Part shown: positions 52,016 through 60,853 of the stretch, piece by piece
How the letters are laid out: each line of letters opens with the position of its first letter
Numbering within the stretch: position 1 is the first letter of the stretch
Source of the DNA: Bacteroidales bacterium
GTDB taxonomy: Bacteria > Bacteroidota > Bacteroidia > Bacteroidales > UBA932
Assembly (NCBI GenBank): GCA_016287075.1
Contig: JAEEVC010000015.1
Coordinates: 1 to 64,000 of the forward strand
Reading direction: 5' to 3'
Length of the DNA stretch: 64,000 nucleotides
Made by a program: the position numbers and the translations under genes
Notes under the pieces: generated by a model
Told to the model about the DNA's origin: nothing
The model's database searches: none
What the model saw: the letters and a program-made list of their open reading frames with translations, nothing else

Positions 52016-54949
52016 ATGCACACCAAAACGGACAGCATTCCCCTGATGCAGCGGCGGATCCGCCGCATCCTCCTCGTATGCAGCAACTACGACAGTTTCT
52101 CCCTGGAGGAGGACGGGCGCATCGAAGCGCAGATCACGCGCGAATACTCCGAACTCAACCTGTCCAACCCGCCCCAGTTCGTCCGCGTCGAGTCCACGGT
52201 CGAGGCGCTGGCCCTTGCCGGGAGCGGCGAACGGTACGACCTCGTCATCACGATGTACAATGTCGGGGAGATGGACGTGTTCGATTTCGCCGCCCGGATG
52301 AAGGGGTATGCGCCCGGGACGCCGGTCGTCCTCCTGACCTCGTTCTCGCGGGAACTGTACCGGCGGATCGCCGAGCGGGGCCGTTCGGCCGTCGATTATG
52401 TCTTCTGCTGGAACAATTCGACGGACCTGCTGATCGCCATCATCAAGCTCCTCGAGGACAGCCTGAACGCCGAGGCCGACATCCTGGAAGCCGGCGTCCA
52501 GGCCATCCTGCTGGTGGAGGATTCCGTCCGCTACTATTCCACCTATCTTCCGCTGCTGTACAAGACCGTCCTCCAGCAGAACAGCGATTCCATCCGCGAC
52601 GCCCTCAACGAGGACCAGCAGGTCCTCCGGAAACGCGCGCGGCCGAAAATCCTCCTCGCGACCAACTATGAGGACGCCGTGGACATGTACCACCGGTATG
52701 CGGGGAACCTCCTCGGGGTCATCACCGACATCGGCTTCGTCCTCCACCGCGGCGACAGGCCGGAAACCGAGAAACTCGACGCCGGCGTGGACCTCGTCCA
52801 CCTCATCCGCAAGGAAACCCCGAAGATGCCGGTCCTCATGCAGTCCTCCCAGGAAAGCATGCGGGAGACCGCCAGCGCCCTGGGCTGCGGATTCGCGATG
52901 AAACGCTCCAAGACCCTCACCCACGAGGTTTCCGAGTACATCGGACGTGAATTCGGCTTCGGCGACTTTGTCGTGACCGACCCGGCGACCGGCGCCGAAC
53001 TCTACCGCGCCCACGACCTCCACGGGGCGGAAAAGATCCTGGAGATGCTCCCGGAGGACATCCTGAAGCCGATGATCCGGAAGAATTACCTGTCCAAATG
53101 GTGCCTTGCGCGCGGCCTCTTCTCTGTGGGCAAGCGCGTCCGGCCGCTCGAGGGCGAGGACGTGGAGGCCATCCGCCGCGCCGCCTGCGACGCCATCCAC
53201 GACTACCGCATCAACCAGGCCCTCGGCGTCGTCGCCCGCTTCGACACGGCGTCCTTCAACGACGCCATCTGGTTCTCCCGGGCCGGCGACGGTTCCCTCG
53301 GCGGCAAGGCCCGCGGCCTGGCGTTCCTGAACCACATCCTCCAGAAATACGACCTCTACGACCAGTGGGAAGGCGTCCGCGTCATGGTGCCCCGGACCCT
53401 GGTCGTCACGACGGATTACTTCGACCGCTTCATCCGGGACAACGACCTGCAGTACATCATCAACGCCGACCTTCCGGACGAGGAAATCCTCGCCGAATTC
53501 GTCGCCTCCGTGCTGCCCCGGGACCTGCTCGAAAAACTGAAGGCCTTCATCCGCACCGTCCGGAAGCCGCTGGCCATCCGTTCCTCTTCCAAACTGGAGG
53601 ACAATTACTTCCAACCGTTCGCCGGGGTCTATTCCACCTATATGGTCCCGCGGACGGAGAACGCCGACCAGCAGCTCCGCCTCCTGTCCAAGGCCATCAA
53701 GAGCGTCTATGCCTCGGTCTATTTCGCCGCGTCGAGGGGCTATATCACCGCGACGGCGAACGTCATCTCCGAGGAGAAAATGGCCGTCGTCATCCAGGAA
53801 ATCTGCGGCAACGAGGAGGCGGGATATTACTTCCCGACCCTTTCCGGCGTGGCCCGGAGCATCAACTTCTATCCGGTCGGCTACGAACGGCCGGAAGAGG
53901 GCATCGCCAAGGTCGCGTACGGCCTCGGCAAGCTGGTCGTGGACGGGGAGCAGGTCCTGCGCTTCTCCCCCTCCTATCCGAAGAACGTCCTGCAGACCTC
54001 GACGCCGGACCTGGCCATGCGGGAGACCCAGCAGGTCTTCTATGCCCTGAACCTCCAGCCGGAGAGATTCAAGACGTCGGTGGACGACGCCATCAACCTG
54101 GAGCGGATCGACCGGAGCGCCGCCACCCGTTTCCCCTCCTTCGCCAAGGTATCCTCCACCTGGGACTACCGCAACCAGCGCCTCGTGGACTCCCCCCTCG
54201 CCGAGGGCCCCAAGTTCATTACCTTCTCCCATATCCTCCGCTACGGGACCTTCCCCCTCGCCGACATCGTCCGCAAGCTCCTGGACATCGCCACGCGGGA
54301 GATGCGCTGCCCCGTGGAGATCGAATTCGCCGCGGAACTGAACGGGGATACCAGCGTCTTCAACGTGCTGCAGGTGAGGCCCATATCGGCAGACAGCCGC
54401 TTCTCCGAGGTCGATTGGGACAAGGTGGACACCCGGGATGCGTTCCTCACCTCCTCCTGTGCGCTCGGCACCGGCTGGATCGAGGACCTGAAAGACATCT
54501 TCTACCTGAAGGCGGAGGCCTTCGACATCCTCAAGACGCAGGAAATCGCCGAGGAAATGACGGCCCTCAACGCCCGGATGCGCGCCGAAAAGCGGAATTA
54601 CGTCCTGATCGGCTACGGCCGCTGGGGTTCTTCCATCCCCTCCCTCGGCGTCCCGGTCCGCTGGAGCGACATCTCCGAAGCGCGGGTCATCGCAGAGTGC
54701 GCAAGGGAGGATTTCCGGGTCGATCCCAGCCAGGGTTCGCACTTCTTCCAGAACATGACCTCCTTCAACGCCGGCTATGTCAATGTCGATCCCTTCGGCC
54801 GGCGGGAGGACCATTTCGACGCCGCCGTGCTCGATGCGCTCCCGGCCGTGGAAGAGACGGAGTACATCCGCCACATCCGGCTGGAGAAGCCGCTTTCGGT
54901 CTGCATCGACGGCAAGGCCGGGAAAGCTTTCATCGCCCTGCCGGAATAA
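52016..54949 (+). CDS. PEP/pyruvate-binding (PPDK_N) protein with receiver-like N-terminus
   Basis: The 977-residue protein begins with a response-regulator-like region (RRILLVCSNYDSFSLEEDG, YDLVITMYNVGEMDVFD). A second receiver-like part follows (PKILLATNYEDAV...VITDIGFVLHRG) that keeps an Asp. From about residue 425 the PPDK_N/ATP-grasp domain is clear: LGGKARGLAFLNHIL, KPLAIRSSSKLEDNYFQPFAGVYSTY, and FNVLQVRPISADSRFSEVDW. The phosphohistidine swivel motif and the PEP-utilising TIM barrel of complete PEP synthase are missing. So it may bind ATP and phosphorylate something else, or act in regulation. The role is unknown, but the gene type is widespread in Bacteroidota. Confidence 0.83.
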   Translation: MHTKTDSIPLMQRRIRRILLVCSNYDSFSLEEDGRIEAQITREYSELNLSNPPQFVRVESTVEALALAGSGERYDLVITMYNVGEMDVFDFAARMKGYAPGTPVVLLTSFSRELYRRIAERGRSAVDYVFCWNNSTDLLIAIIKLLEDSLNAEADILEAGVQAILLVEDSVRYYSTYLPLLYKTVLQQNSDSIRDALNEDQQVLRKRARPKILLATNYEDAVDMYHRYAGNLLGVITDIGFVLHRGDRPETEKLDAGVDLVHLIRKETPKMPVLMQSSQESMRETASALGCGFAMKRSKTLTHEVSEYIGREFGFGDFVVTDPATGAELYRAHDLHGAEKILEMLPEDILKPMIRKNYLSKWCLARGLFSVGKRVRPLEGEDVEAIRRAACDAIHDYRINQALGVVARFDTASFNDAIWFSRAGDGSLGGKARGLAFLNHILQKYDLYDQWEGVRVMVPRTLVVTTDYFDRFIRDNDLQYIINADLPDEEILAEFVASVLPRDLLEKLKAFIRTVRKPLAIRSSSKLEDNYFQPFAGVYSTYMVPRTENADQQLRLLSKAIKSVYASVYFAASRGYITATANVISEEKMAVVIQEICGNEEAGYYFPTLSGVARSINFYPVGYERPEEGIAKVAYGLGKLVVDGEQVLRFSPSYPKNVLQTSTPDLAMRETQQVFYALNLQPERFKTSVDDAINLERIDRSAATRFPSFAKVSSTWDYRNQRLVDSPLAEGPKFITFSHILRYGTFPLADIVRKLLDIATREMRCPVEIEFAAELNGDTSVFNVLQVRPISADSRFSEVDWDKVDTRDAFLTSSCALGTGWIEDLKDIFYLKAEAFDILKTQEIAEEMTALNARMRAEKRNYVLIGYGRWGSSIPSLGVPVRWSDISEARVIAECAREDFRVDPSQGSHFFQNMTSFNAGYVNVDPFGRREDHFDAAVLDALPAVEETEYIRHIRLEKPLSVCIDGKAGKAFIALPE

Positions 54950-54973
54950 GTGCATCGAATTCGTTTTGAATTA

Positions 54974-55005
54974 TTTGCGAATAACAAGAGTTTATTTTAT
55001 ATTTG
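54974..55005 (+). promoter_or_regulatory. Predicted promoter of peptide/lipoprotein unit 1
   Basis: TTTG, exactly 20 bases, TATATTTG: a perfect sigma-ABfr match. The start would be near 55012, giving a leader of about 35 bases before the small peptide at 55047. Confidence 0.8.
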
Positions 55006-55046
55006 CTTTTAAAACAGAAACGGCAACCAATTCAAACACCATCCAT

Positions 55047-55193
55047 ATGGAGAAAGAATGTAAAAAATGGTATGTAACGCCGGGAGCCAGGCTCTCAGCG
55101 CTGCAGCTCGAACCGTTCTGCGCGAGCGGCGAGCAGGAAGGCAACAACGGCCAGATTGACGACCTCATCAATTTCGATGATGTCTGGTTCTAA
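55047..55193 (+). CDS. Short peptide 1 (48 residues), PxxR...FCxS type
   Basis: Hand translation from the ATG at 55047 gives a 48-residue peptide: basic N-terminus (MEKECKKWYVTPGARL), core LQLEPFCASGEQ, acidic tail ending INFDDVWF. It sits behind its own consensus promoter, 13 bases upstream of a surface lipoprotein gene. The track shows it only as part of a false frame from 54777. It shares its last 25 residues, with one change, with peptide 2 and the same core with peptide 3. Peptides of this look are common before Bacteroidales lipoprotein genes, but I know of no assigned function. It could be a leader-type regulatory peptide or a secreted precursor. Confidence 0.8.
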   Translation: MEKECKKWYVTPGARLSALQLEPFCASGEQEGNNGQIDDLINFDDVWF

Positions 55194-55398
55194 TCGGAGA
55201 AGCGGTATGAAAAAGGTATTGTTCTTCGCGGCCCTCGCCGCCTGCCTCTTCTCTGCATGCCAGAAAGAGATGAACGCACCCGCCGGGACGACCCTCACGG
55301 CGAGCATCCTCCAGACCCGTACTTCCCTCCAGAGCGACATGAAGGTCTTCTGGAGCGCCGGGGACCAGATCTTTGTCAACGGACAGGTTTCCAAGCCC
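55102..55398 (+). repeat. Direct repeat copy 1 (297 bp; peptide 3' end plus lipoprotein 5' end)
   Basis: This stretch and 57917-58213 are identical except for 4 bases that I counted by eye. It covers the last half of the peptide gene, the spacer and the first 64 codons of the lipoprotein gene. The offset between copies is exactly 2815 bases. Confidence 0.85.
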
Positions 55399-57699
55399 GT
55401 CAGCGCCGCCGGCGCCTCCGCCAGCTTCCAGTTCGATGCGACCCTCTCCGCCCCGTTCAAGGCCGTCTATCCGGCCGCCTTCACCCAGGACGGGGAAGTC
55501 ATCACCCTGCCGGCCGAACAGGCCGCCGCTGACGGCACCTTCGCGGACGGCGTCGCCCCGATGATCGCCTATGCGGAGAGCGGCAACACCCTGCAGTTCA
55601 AGCATGTCGCCGCCTATATCCGCGTTCCCGTCAAGAGCGCCAAGACCATCACGAGCGTCACCCTCACCGGCAACAACGGCGAGCAGATCTGCGGTGACTT
55701 CGCCGTCGATTTCGCCGCCGGCACCGTCGCCACGACCGATGCCACCGACGAAAACCGGGCCGTCAAGGTCCTCGTCGGCAAGAGCGAAGCGACCCTCGTC
55801 ATCGCCGTTCCGGCCGCCACGTACGGCAAGGGTTTCACGCTGACGGCTGAAGACGCCGACGGCAAGAAGATGGAATATGTCAAGGCCTCCACGGCCGAAC
55901 TCGTCGCCGGCCAGGTCAACACCCTCCCGCAGGTCGTCTTCGAAGGCGTACCGGAAGGCACCGGCTCCGGCACCGAGGCGGATCCGTACCTGATCAAGAC
56001 GGCCGAGGATGTAGCAGCCATCTCCACCAGGGCCGCCAATGAATCCACGACCTACTTCAAGTTCGTCGACAACATCGACATGTCCTCCATCACGGAATAC
56101 ACCCCGGCCAACGTCGATTTCAACAACGCCAAGCAGCGTGTCATCATCGACGGCAACCACAAGGTGCTCAGGAACTGGAACTGGGTCAACACGACCACCA
56201 AGTATCCGGGGCTCGTCGGTGTCCTCGACGGTGTCATCAAGGACCTCGTCTTCATGGACTGCACCATCGAGACCCAGGTTTCTTCCCCGCTCGGCCTCGC
56301 CTGCGGCTGGGCCGGTGTTTCCAATGCCTCCCTCCACGGCGCTCTCGAAAATGTCCACGCCGTGCGCTGCCACGTCATTACGAACGTCGCGGGGAACAAC
56401 CACACGGGCGGTCTCGTCGGAAGTGCCCAGAATACGGAATTCATCAACTGTTCCTTTGACGGCATCGTCGAGCGGGTTCCCGCAAATTCCAGCAACACCT
56501 ATGTCGGCACCGGCGGCATCGTCGGCGGCTATCCCAATGCCGATCAAACCGGAACGCTGAACAAGATCGAGAACTGCTCCGTTTCCGGCCAGATCATCGA
56601 CAGGTCCCGTTCCACGGGAGGCATTATCGGATTCATGAACTCCAGTACCGTCGTCGACATCAAGAACTGCCATGTCGCAGCGGACATTTCCAACACCCGC
56701 GACGTCGTCGGCGGCATCTGCGGCTATTACGGAGGCGGCACCGTCCAGAACTGCACCTTCAAGGGCAACCTCGTTTCCGAGCAGACCTCCAGCAGTTTCG
56801 TCGGCGGCATCATCCCGCACACCAACTTGAGGCTCGAAGTCTACAACTGCCATACGGAAGGTACCATCACCTGCCCCGGTGACATCGTCGGCGGCATCGT
56901 CGGCCAGTGCAACTCGGTCGCCAACAGTGAAACGGTCAGTCAGGGCGGTCCCTGCATCGTCAAAGAGTGCTGGAGCACGATGAACATCAAGTGCAAGGGA
57001 GCCAGCGGCGGAATCATCGGCCGTTCTTCCAACAACTGGCCGCTCATCGTTGAGAACTGCTGGTACAGCGGTACCCTCAGCGGCGATGGCGCAGCCAATG
57101 CCCAGGGCGTCGGCGGTATCCTCGGCGACGGCCCGAAGCGCACGACCGTCAAAGACTGCTGGAACGATGCCGACATCATCGGCGGCTTTGGCATCGGCGG
57201 CGTGGCCGGACGGCTCTTCGGCCGCCAGGGCAGTTCCGCCAGCCTGGACGACGATGTCGAGTCCTCGATGACCGGCTGCATCTACTGGGGCCCGGGCATC
57301 AAGACCTCTACCGATCCCGGGGAAAGGGCCTCCAACCACTACAGCAGCGGTGCCATGGTCGGCTGCAGCAGCCGTCCGAACACGCTGAAGGACAACTACC
57401 GCAACCCGGCCATGACCTTCCAGGTGTACAGGTACGCCCCGCTCAACGAACTCTTCGACCACGCGGACACCAGTCCGTCGGCGCCGCTTGTCGAGCCGTA
57501 CAACTTCGGTGACACGCCGGTCGCGCTTTCCGAGACCGAAGGCGATACCGAAGACTTCAAGTGGTTCTCCCCGTACCACGGCAAGGCCGCCGCGGCCGGT
57601 TCGACCATCTCCTCGCTCGCGAAGACCATCGGCTGGGATGAGTCGGTTTGGGATCTCTCCGGAGAAAAGCCCATGCTGAAGAACACGCCCAAGGAGTAA
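55207..57699 (+). CDS. GLUG-type surface lipoprotein 1 (830 residues)
   Basis: The protein starts MKKVLFFAALAACLFSAC (lipobox Cys18). A fimbrillin-like N-terminal domain follows (ILQTRTSLQSDMKVFWSAGDQIFVNG). From about residue 257 there is a beta-solenoid of GLUG-like repeats, after an entry motif GSGTEADPYLIKTAEDVAAI. I count about nine GG[IVL]xG turns (GGLVGSA, GGIVGGY, GGIIGFM, GGICGYY and others). The tail is WDESVWDLSGEKPMLKNTPKE. It is likely surface-exposed and adhesive. The track starts 17 codons early, inside the peptide gene. A tandem paralogue of exactly the same length follows. Confidence 0.88.
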   Translation: MKKVLFFAALAACLFSACQKEMNAPAGTTLTASILQTRTSLQSDMKVFWSAGDQIFVNGQVSKPVSAAGASASFQFDATLSAPFKAVYPAAFTQDGEVITLPAEQAAADGTFADGVAPMIAYAESGNTLQFKHVAAYIRVPVKSAKTITSVTLTGNNGEQICGDFAVDFAAGTVATTDATDENRAVKVLVGKSEATLVIAVPAATYGKGFTLTAEDADGKKMEYVKASTAELVAGQVNTLPQVVFEGVPEGTGSGTEADPYLIKTAEDVAAISTRAANESTTYFKFVDNIDMSSITEYTPANVDFNNAKQRVIIDGNHKVLRNWNWVNTTTKYPGLVGVLDGVIKDLVFMDCTIETQVSSPLGLACGWAGVSNASLHGALENVHAVRCHVITNVAGNNHTGGLVGSAQNTEFINCSFDGIVERVPANSSNTYVGTGGIVGGYPNADQTGTLNKIENCSVSGQIIDRSRSTGGIIGFMNSSTVVDIKNCHVAADISNTRDVVGGICGYYGGGTVQNCTFKGNLVSEQTSSSFVGGIIPHTNLRLEVYNCHTEGTITCPGDIVGGIVGQCNSVANSETVSQGGPCIVKECWSTMNIKCKGASGGIIGRSSNNWPLIVENCWYSGTLSGDGAANAQGVGGILGDGPKRTTVKDCWNDADIIGGFGIGGVAGRLFGRQGSSASLDDDVESSMTGCIYWGPGIKTSTDPGERASNHYSSGAMVGCSSRPNTLKDNYRNPAMTFQVYRYAPLNELFDHADTSPSAPLVEPYNFGDTPVALSETEGDTEDFKWFSPYHGKAAAAGSTISSLAKTIGWDESVWDLSGEKPMLKNTPKE

Positions 57700-57740
57700 T
57701 CCTGCCTGCCAGCGTCCCCGGACGCTTACCGCTCCATGAG

Positions 57741-57774
57741 AACCGTCCCGGACGAAAAATCCGGGACGGTTTTC
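57741..57774 (+). terminator. Rho-independent terminator of unit 1
   Basis: AACCGTCCCGGA-cgaaaaa-TCCGGGACGGTT is a 12-base perfect stem with a 7-base loop, followed by TTT. It lies 42 bases after the lipoprotein stop. Almost the same hairpin ends unit 2. Confidence 0.9.
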
Positions 57775-57794
57775 CTGTTCTTGCGGCCCATTGA

Positions 57795-57825
57795 TTGCTT
57801 TTTCGGAAAGGAATCCGTAAATTTG
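57795..57825 (+). promoter_or_regulatory. Predicted promoter of peptide/lipoprotein unit 2
   Basis: TTG, exactly 20 bases, TAAATTTG. The peptide ATG at 57859 follows 33 bases after the -7 box. It is not a copy of the unit 1 promoter, yet keeps the same spacing. Confidence 0.78.
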
Positions 57826-57858
57826 ACCGCTTGATGACACTACAACAACCATCTCCAT

Positions 57859-58008
57859 ATGAAAAGGGAAAACAAGAAAACATGTTATGCAGCGCCACGG
57901 ACCAGGTTCGTCGGCATGCAGCTCGAACCGTTCTGCGCGAGCGGCGAGCAGGAAGGCAACAACGGCCAGATTGACGACCTCGTCAATTTCGATGATGTCT
58001 GGTTCTAA
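57859..58008 (+). CDS. Short peptide 2 (49 residues), PxxR...FCxS type
   Basis: Hand translation gives MKRENKKTCYAAPRTRFVGM, then the core QLEPFCASGEQ and the tail ending VNFDDVWF. The N-terminal half differs from peptide 1, but the C-terminal half is nearly identical. It carries an extra Cys at position 9. It lies 13 bases upstream of the second GLUG lipoprotein gene, whose track frame wrongly starts inside this peptide gene. The constant tail may reflect gene conversion rather than selection. Confidence 0.8.
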   Translation: MKRENKKTCYAAPRTRFVGMQLEPFCASGEQEGNNGQIDDLVNFDDVWF

Positions 58009-58213
58009 TCGGAGAAGCGGTATGAAAAAGGTATTGTTCTTCGCGGCCCTCGCCGCCTGCCTCTTCACTGCATGCCAGAAAGAGATGAACGCTCCCGCCG
58101 GGACGACCCTCACGGCGAGCATCCTCCAGACCCGTACTTCCCTCCAGAGCGACATGAAGGTCTTCTGGAGCGCCGGGGACCAGATCTATGTCAACGGACA
58201 GGTTTCCAAGCCC
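57917..58213 (+). repeat. Direct repeat copy 2 (297 bp)
   Basis: The partner of the 55102-55398 copy, with 4 differences by eye. Recombination between the copies would remove or swap one 2815-base unit while leaving one intact peptide-lipoprotein pair. Confidence 0.85.
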
Positions 58214-60514
58214 GTCACCGCTGCCGGCGCTTCCGCCAGCTTCCAGTTCGACGCGGCCCTCGCGGCCCCGTTCAAGGCCGTCTACCCGGCCGCCTTCACC
58301 CAGGACGGCCTCAGCCTCACCCTCCCGGCCGAACAGGCTGCCGCCGACGGCACCTTTGCCGATGGCGTCGCCCCGATGCTTGCTTCCACAGAGAGCGGCA
58401 ACACCCTGCAATTCAAGCATGTAGCTGCCTACATCCGCGTCCCCGTCAAGAGCGCCAAGACCATTACGAGCGTCACCTTCAGCGGCAATGAAGGGGAACA
58501 GGTTTGCGGCAGTTTCGGAATCAACTGGGATGAAGGATTCCTCATCGATACGGATGCAACCGAAGAGAACCAGTCCGTCAAGGTCCTTGTCGGCAAGAGC
58601 GCAGCGACCCTGGTCATCGCCGTCCCGGCCCGCACCTATTACAAAGGCTTCACGCTGAAGGCAGAAGATGCCGACGGCAAGGTCATGACCTATACCAAGG
58701 TCTCCGCGACCGAGCTCGTCGCCGGCCAGGTCAACACCCTCCCGGAGGTCGTCTTCGAGCCCGTTCCGGAAGGGGCCGGCTCCGGCACCGAGGCGGATCC
58801 GTACCTGATCAAGACGGCCGAGGACCTCGCAGCGATGTACACCAAGGTCGTCAAAGGCCAGATGACCTATTTCAAGATGGTGGACAACATCGACATGTCC
58901 TCCATCTCGGAATGGACGCCGGTCAACGTCGATTTCGCCAATGAGAACGGTGCGGAAGGCATCATGTTCGACGGCAACCACAAGGTGATCAGCAACTGGC
59001 ATTATGTCAACACCACCAGCAAGTATCCCGGATTCGTCGCCGTCCTGCACGGCGAAGTGAAGAACGTGGTCTTTGCGGACTGCGTCGTCGAGAACTCCGC
59101 CGGTTCCCCCTGCGGACTCGTCTGCGGATGGAACGGCGTCTCAAACGCATCGCTCCATGGCCATATCGAGGATGTCCACGCCGTGCGCTGCCAGGTCATC
59201 AGCACCCACAAGACCTCCAACGTCGGCGGTATCGCCGGCAGTGCGCACAACGCCGAATTCATCAACTGCACCTTCGACGGCCTCGTCGAACGCCGCTGCG
59301 AGGCGAACAGCAACGACACGGAGAAGAGCTCGTACAGACCGATCGGAGGCATTCTCGGACAGGTCGCACAGAAGGGCGACGACATGGTCAAGATGGAAGG
59401 CTGCTCGACAAGCGGCTCCCTGGAGAGCGGCAACGGCCGGGGTGTCGGCGGCCTGATCGGGACCTGCAACGGCAGCGCCGTCATCCACTTGAAGAACTGC
59501 CATTCCACCATGTACATCCATTCCAAGCACGACGTCATCGGCGGCCTGGTCGGTTACTGGGCAGGCGGCACCCTGGACCATTGCTGGTATGAAGGCATCG
59601 TCGTCAACGAAACGGCGACGAACAAGATCTCCTATATGGGCGGCCTCGTCGGTCACACGAACCTCGGCATCGTTTTCACGAACTGCCACTCCGCGGGCCG
59701 GATCGAAGGGCCCGGACAGATCGTCGGCGGCATCCTCGGCCAGAGCAACGCGGCCGCTACCGCCACGCCCGTCATCTTCAAGGAGTGCTGGAGCACCATG
59801 ACCCTCATCGCCGGCGGCAGCACCATCGGCGGCATCTGCGGCCGGGGCAGCGCGAACCAGCCGCTTACCATCGAGAACTGCTGGTACAGCGGCGAGATCG
59901 TCGGCGGGAAATCGACGGCCTATGTAGGCGGCATCCTGGGTGACGGCCCGAAGAATACGACCGTAACCAACTGCTGGACAGACGCCCAGATCGAATCCGG
60001 CTATGGCACGGGCGGTGTCTGCGGCCGTCTCTTCGGACGCCAGGGCAGCAGTGCCGATGTGAACGGCGACATGGAAACGGCCATGACCGGCTGCATCTAC
60101 TGGGGCCCCTCGCTGAGGACCAACACGGAAGGCGGCGAAAAGTGTTCCAACCACTACAGCAGCGGTGCCATGGTCGGCTTCGCCAGCCGTCCCACCACCT
60201 TCAAGGACAACTACCGTCCGGCCGTGCTTACTTTCGAGTACCAGCGCTATGCTCCGCTCAACACCCTCTTCGACCACGCGGACAGCAGCCCGGCGACCCC
60301 GCTCGTCCAGCCGTACAACTTCGGTGACGCGCCGATCACGCTTTCCGAGGCAGAAGGCGACATCGAGGACTTCAAGTACTATTCCCCGTACCACGGCAAA
60401 GCCGCTGCGGGAGATGCCACGGTCTCCTCGCTCGCCAAGGCCATCGGCTGGGATGAGTCGGTTTGGGATCTCTCCGGAGAAAAGCCCATGCTGAAGAACA
60501 CGCCCAAGGAGTAA
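58022..60514 (+). CDS. GLUG-type surface lipoprotein 2 (830 residues)
   Basis: This paralogue of the lipoprotein at 55.2 kb has the same length (2493 bases). The signal MKKVLFFAALAACLFTAC and the fimbrillin-like N-terminus are nearly identical. The GLUG solenoid (GGIAGSA, GGILGQV, GGLIGTC, GGLVGYW and others) is diverged, and the last part (GWDESVWDLSGEKPMLKNTPKE) is again identical. So the exposed middle varies while both ends are held. It is probably a surface adhesin or ligand-binding protein. The track start lies in the peptide gene; I use the ATG at 58022. Confidence 0.88.
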   Translation: MKKVLFFAALAACLFTACQKEMNAPAGTTLTASILQTRTSLQSDMKVFWSAGDQIYVNGQVSKPVTAAGASASFQFDAALAAPFKAVYPAAFTQDGLSLTLPAEQAAADGTFADGVAPMLASTESGNTLQFKHVAAYIRVPVKSAKTITSVTFSGNEGEQVCGSFGINWDEGFLIDTDATEENQSVKVLVGKSAATLVIAVPARTYYKGFTLKAEDADGKVMTYTKVSATELVAGQVNTLPEVVFEPVPEGAGSGTEADPYLIKTAEDLAAMYTKVVKGQMTYFKMVDNIDMSSISEWTPVNVDFANENGAEGIMFDGNHKVISNWHYVNTTSKYPGFVAVLHGEVKNVVFADCVVENSAGSPCGLVCGWNGVSNASLHGHIEDVHAVRCQVISTHKTSNVGGIAGSAHNAEFINCTFDGLVERRCEANSNDTEKSSYRPIGGILGQVAQKGDDMVKMEGCSTSGSLESGNGRGVGGLIGTCNGSAVIHLKNCHSTMYIHSKHDVIGGLVGYWAGGTLDHCWYEGIVVNETATNKISYMGGLVGHTNLGIVFTNCHSAGRIEGPGQIVGGILGQSNAAATATPVIFKECWSTMTLIAGGSTIGGICGRGSANQPLTIENCWYSGEIVGGKSTAYVGGILGDGPKNTTVTNCWTDAQIESGYGTGGVCGRLFGRQGSSADVNGDMETAMTGCIYWGPSLRTNTEGGEKCSNHYSSGAMVGFASRPTTFKDNYRPAVLTFEYQRYAPLNTLFDHADSSPATPLVQPYNFGDAPITLSEAEGDIEDFKYYSPYHGKAAAGDATVSSLAKAIGWDESVWDLSGEKPMLKNTPKE

Positions 60515-60554
60515 TTCCCGGGCAGCGTCCCTCGGACGCTCACCGTTCCATGAG

Positions 60555-60590
60555 AACCGTTCCGGACGAAAAATCCGGGACGGTTTTCTT
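60555..60590 (+). terminator. Rho-independent terminator of unit 2
   Basis: AACCGTTCCGGA-cgaaaaa-TCCGGGACGGTT with one G-T pair in the stem, then a T-rich tail. It is a copy of the unit 1 terminator. Confidence 0.88.
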
Positions 60591-60607
60591 TTTTGAGAAA
60601 AAAGTCC

Positions 60608-60615
60608 TATCTTTG
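60608..60615 (+). promoter_or_regulatory. Predicted -7 box of tRNA-Arg
   Basis: TATCTTTG fits TAnnTTTG and ends 11 bases before the first tRNA base. A TTTG lies 12 bases upstream, too near for the normal spacing, so the -33 part is uncertain. Confidence 0.5.
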
Positions 60616-60626
60616 CAGTCCGATCC

Positions 60627-60698
60627 GCCTCTGTAGTTTAAAGGATAGAATAACGGATTCCGGTTCCGTTGGTCCCGGTTCGATTCCGAGCGGAGGTA
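60627..60698 (+). tRNA. tRNA-Arg (anticodon CCG)
   Basis: The cloverleaf folds by hand: acceptor GCCTCTG with CGGAGGT (two G-T/T-G pairs), anticodon stem ACGGA/TCCGT around loop TTCCGGT (anticodon CCG), and T loop TTCGATT with stem CCCGG/CCGAG. The T stem has one C-A mismatch (second pair). The 3' CCA is not encoded. It reads CGG codons. It lies between a terminator and a second hairpin terminator. Confidence 0.9.
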
Positions 60699-60703
60699 CA
60701 CGG

Positions 60704-60735
60704 GAAGCCGGCTCAGCAGTGAGCCGGCTTCTTCT
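60704..60735 (+). terminator. Terminator hairpin after tRNA-Arg
   Basis: GAAGCCGGCTC-agcagt-GAGCCGGCTTC is an 11-base perfect stem with a 6-base loop, then TTCT. It starts 5 bases after the tRNA end. Confidence 0.85.
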
Positions 60736-60776
60736 ATTATATATACCCGCCTATATACCCCTACGCCCCCCCTTTT

Positions 60777-60807
60777 TTGGAAAGCCCGTTTTTTATGCCT
60801 AAATTTG
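60777..60807 (+). promoter_or_regulatory. Predicted promoter of peptide/lipoprotein unit 3
   Basis: TTG, exactly 20 bases, TAAATTTG. The leader to the ATG at 60854 is about 40 bases and carries a small hairpin (GCGTGG-cgc-CCACGC, 60820-60834). Confidence 0.78.
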
Positions 60808-60853
60808 CGGCCGTTTTTTGCGTGGCGCCCACGCCGCGCACAAAGGATCGAAT

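Noticed and set aside
51026-54955. 1309-residue minus-strand frame
   Set aside because: Only its last 299 residues (WYL regulator from 51925) are real; the rest is antisense to the PPDK_N gene and has no domain.
55168-58155. 995-residue minus-strand frame antisense to the GLUG genes
   Set aside because: Long open antisense frames are expected in GC-rich coding DNA with biased codon use; the plus-strand genes have promoters, signals and terminators.
60627-60698. tRNA-Arg as an integration site of a mobile element
   Set aside because: No integrase gene and no partial copy of the tRNA 3' end were seen in the window.
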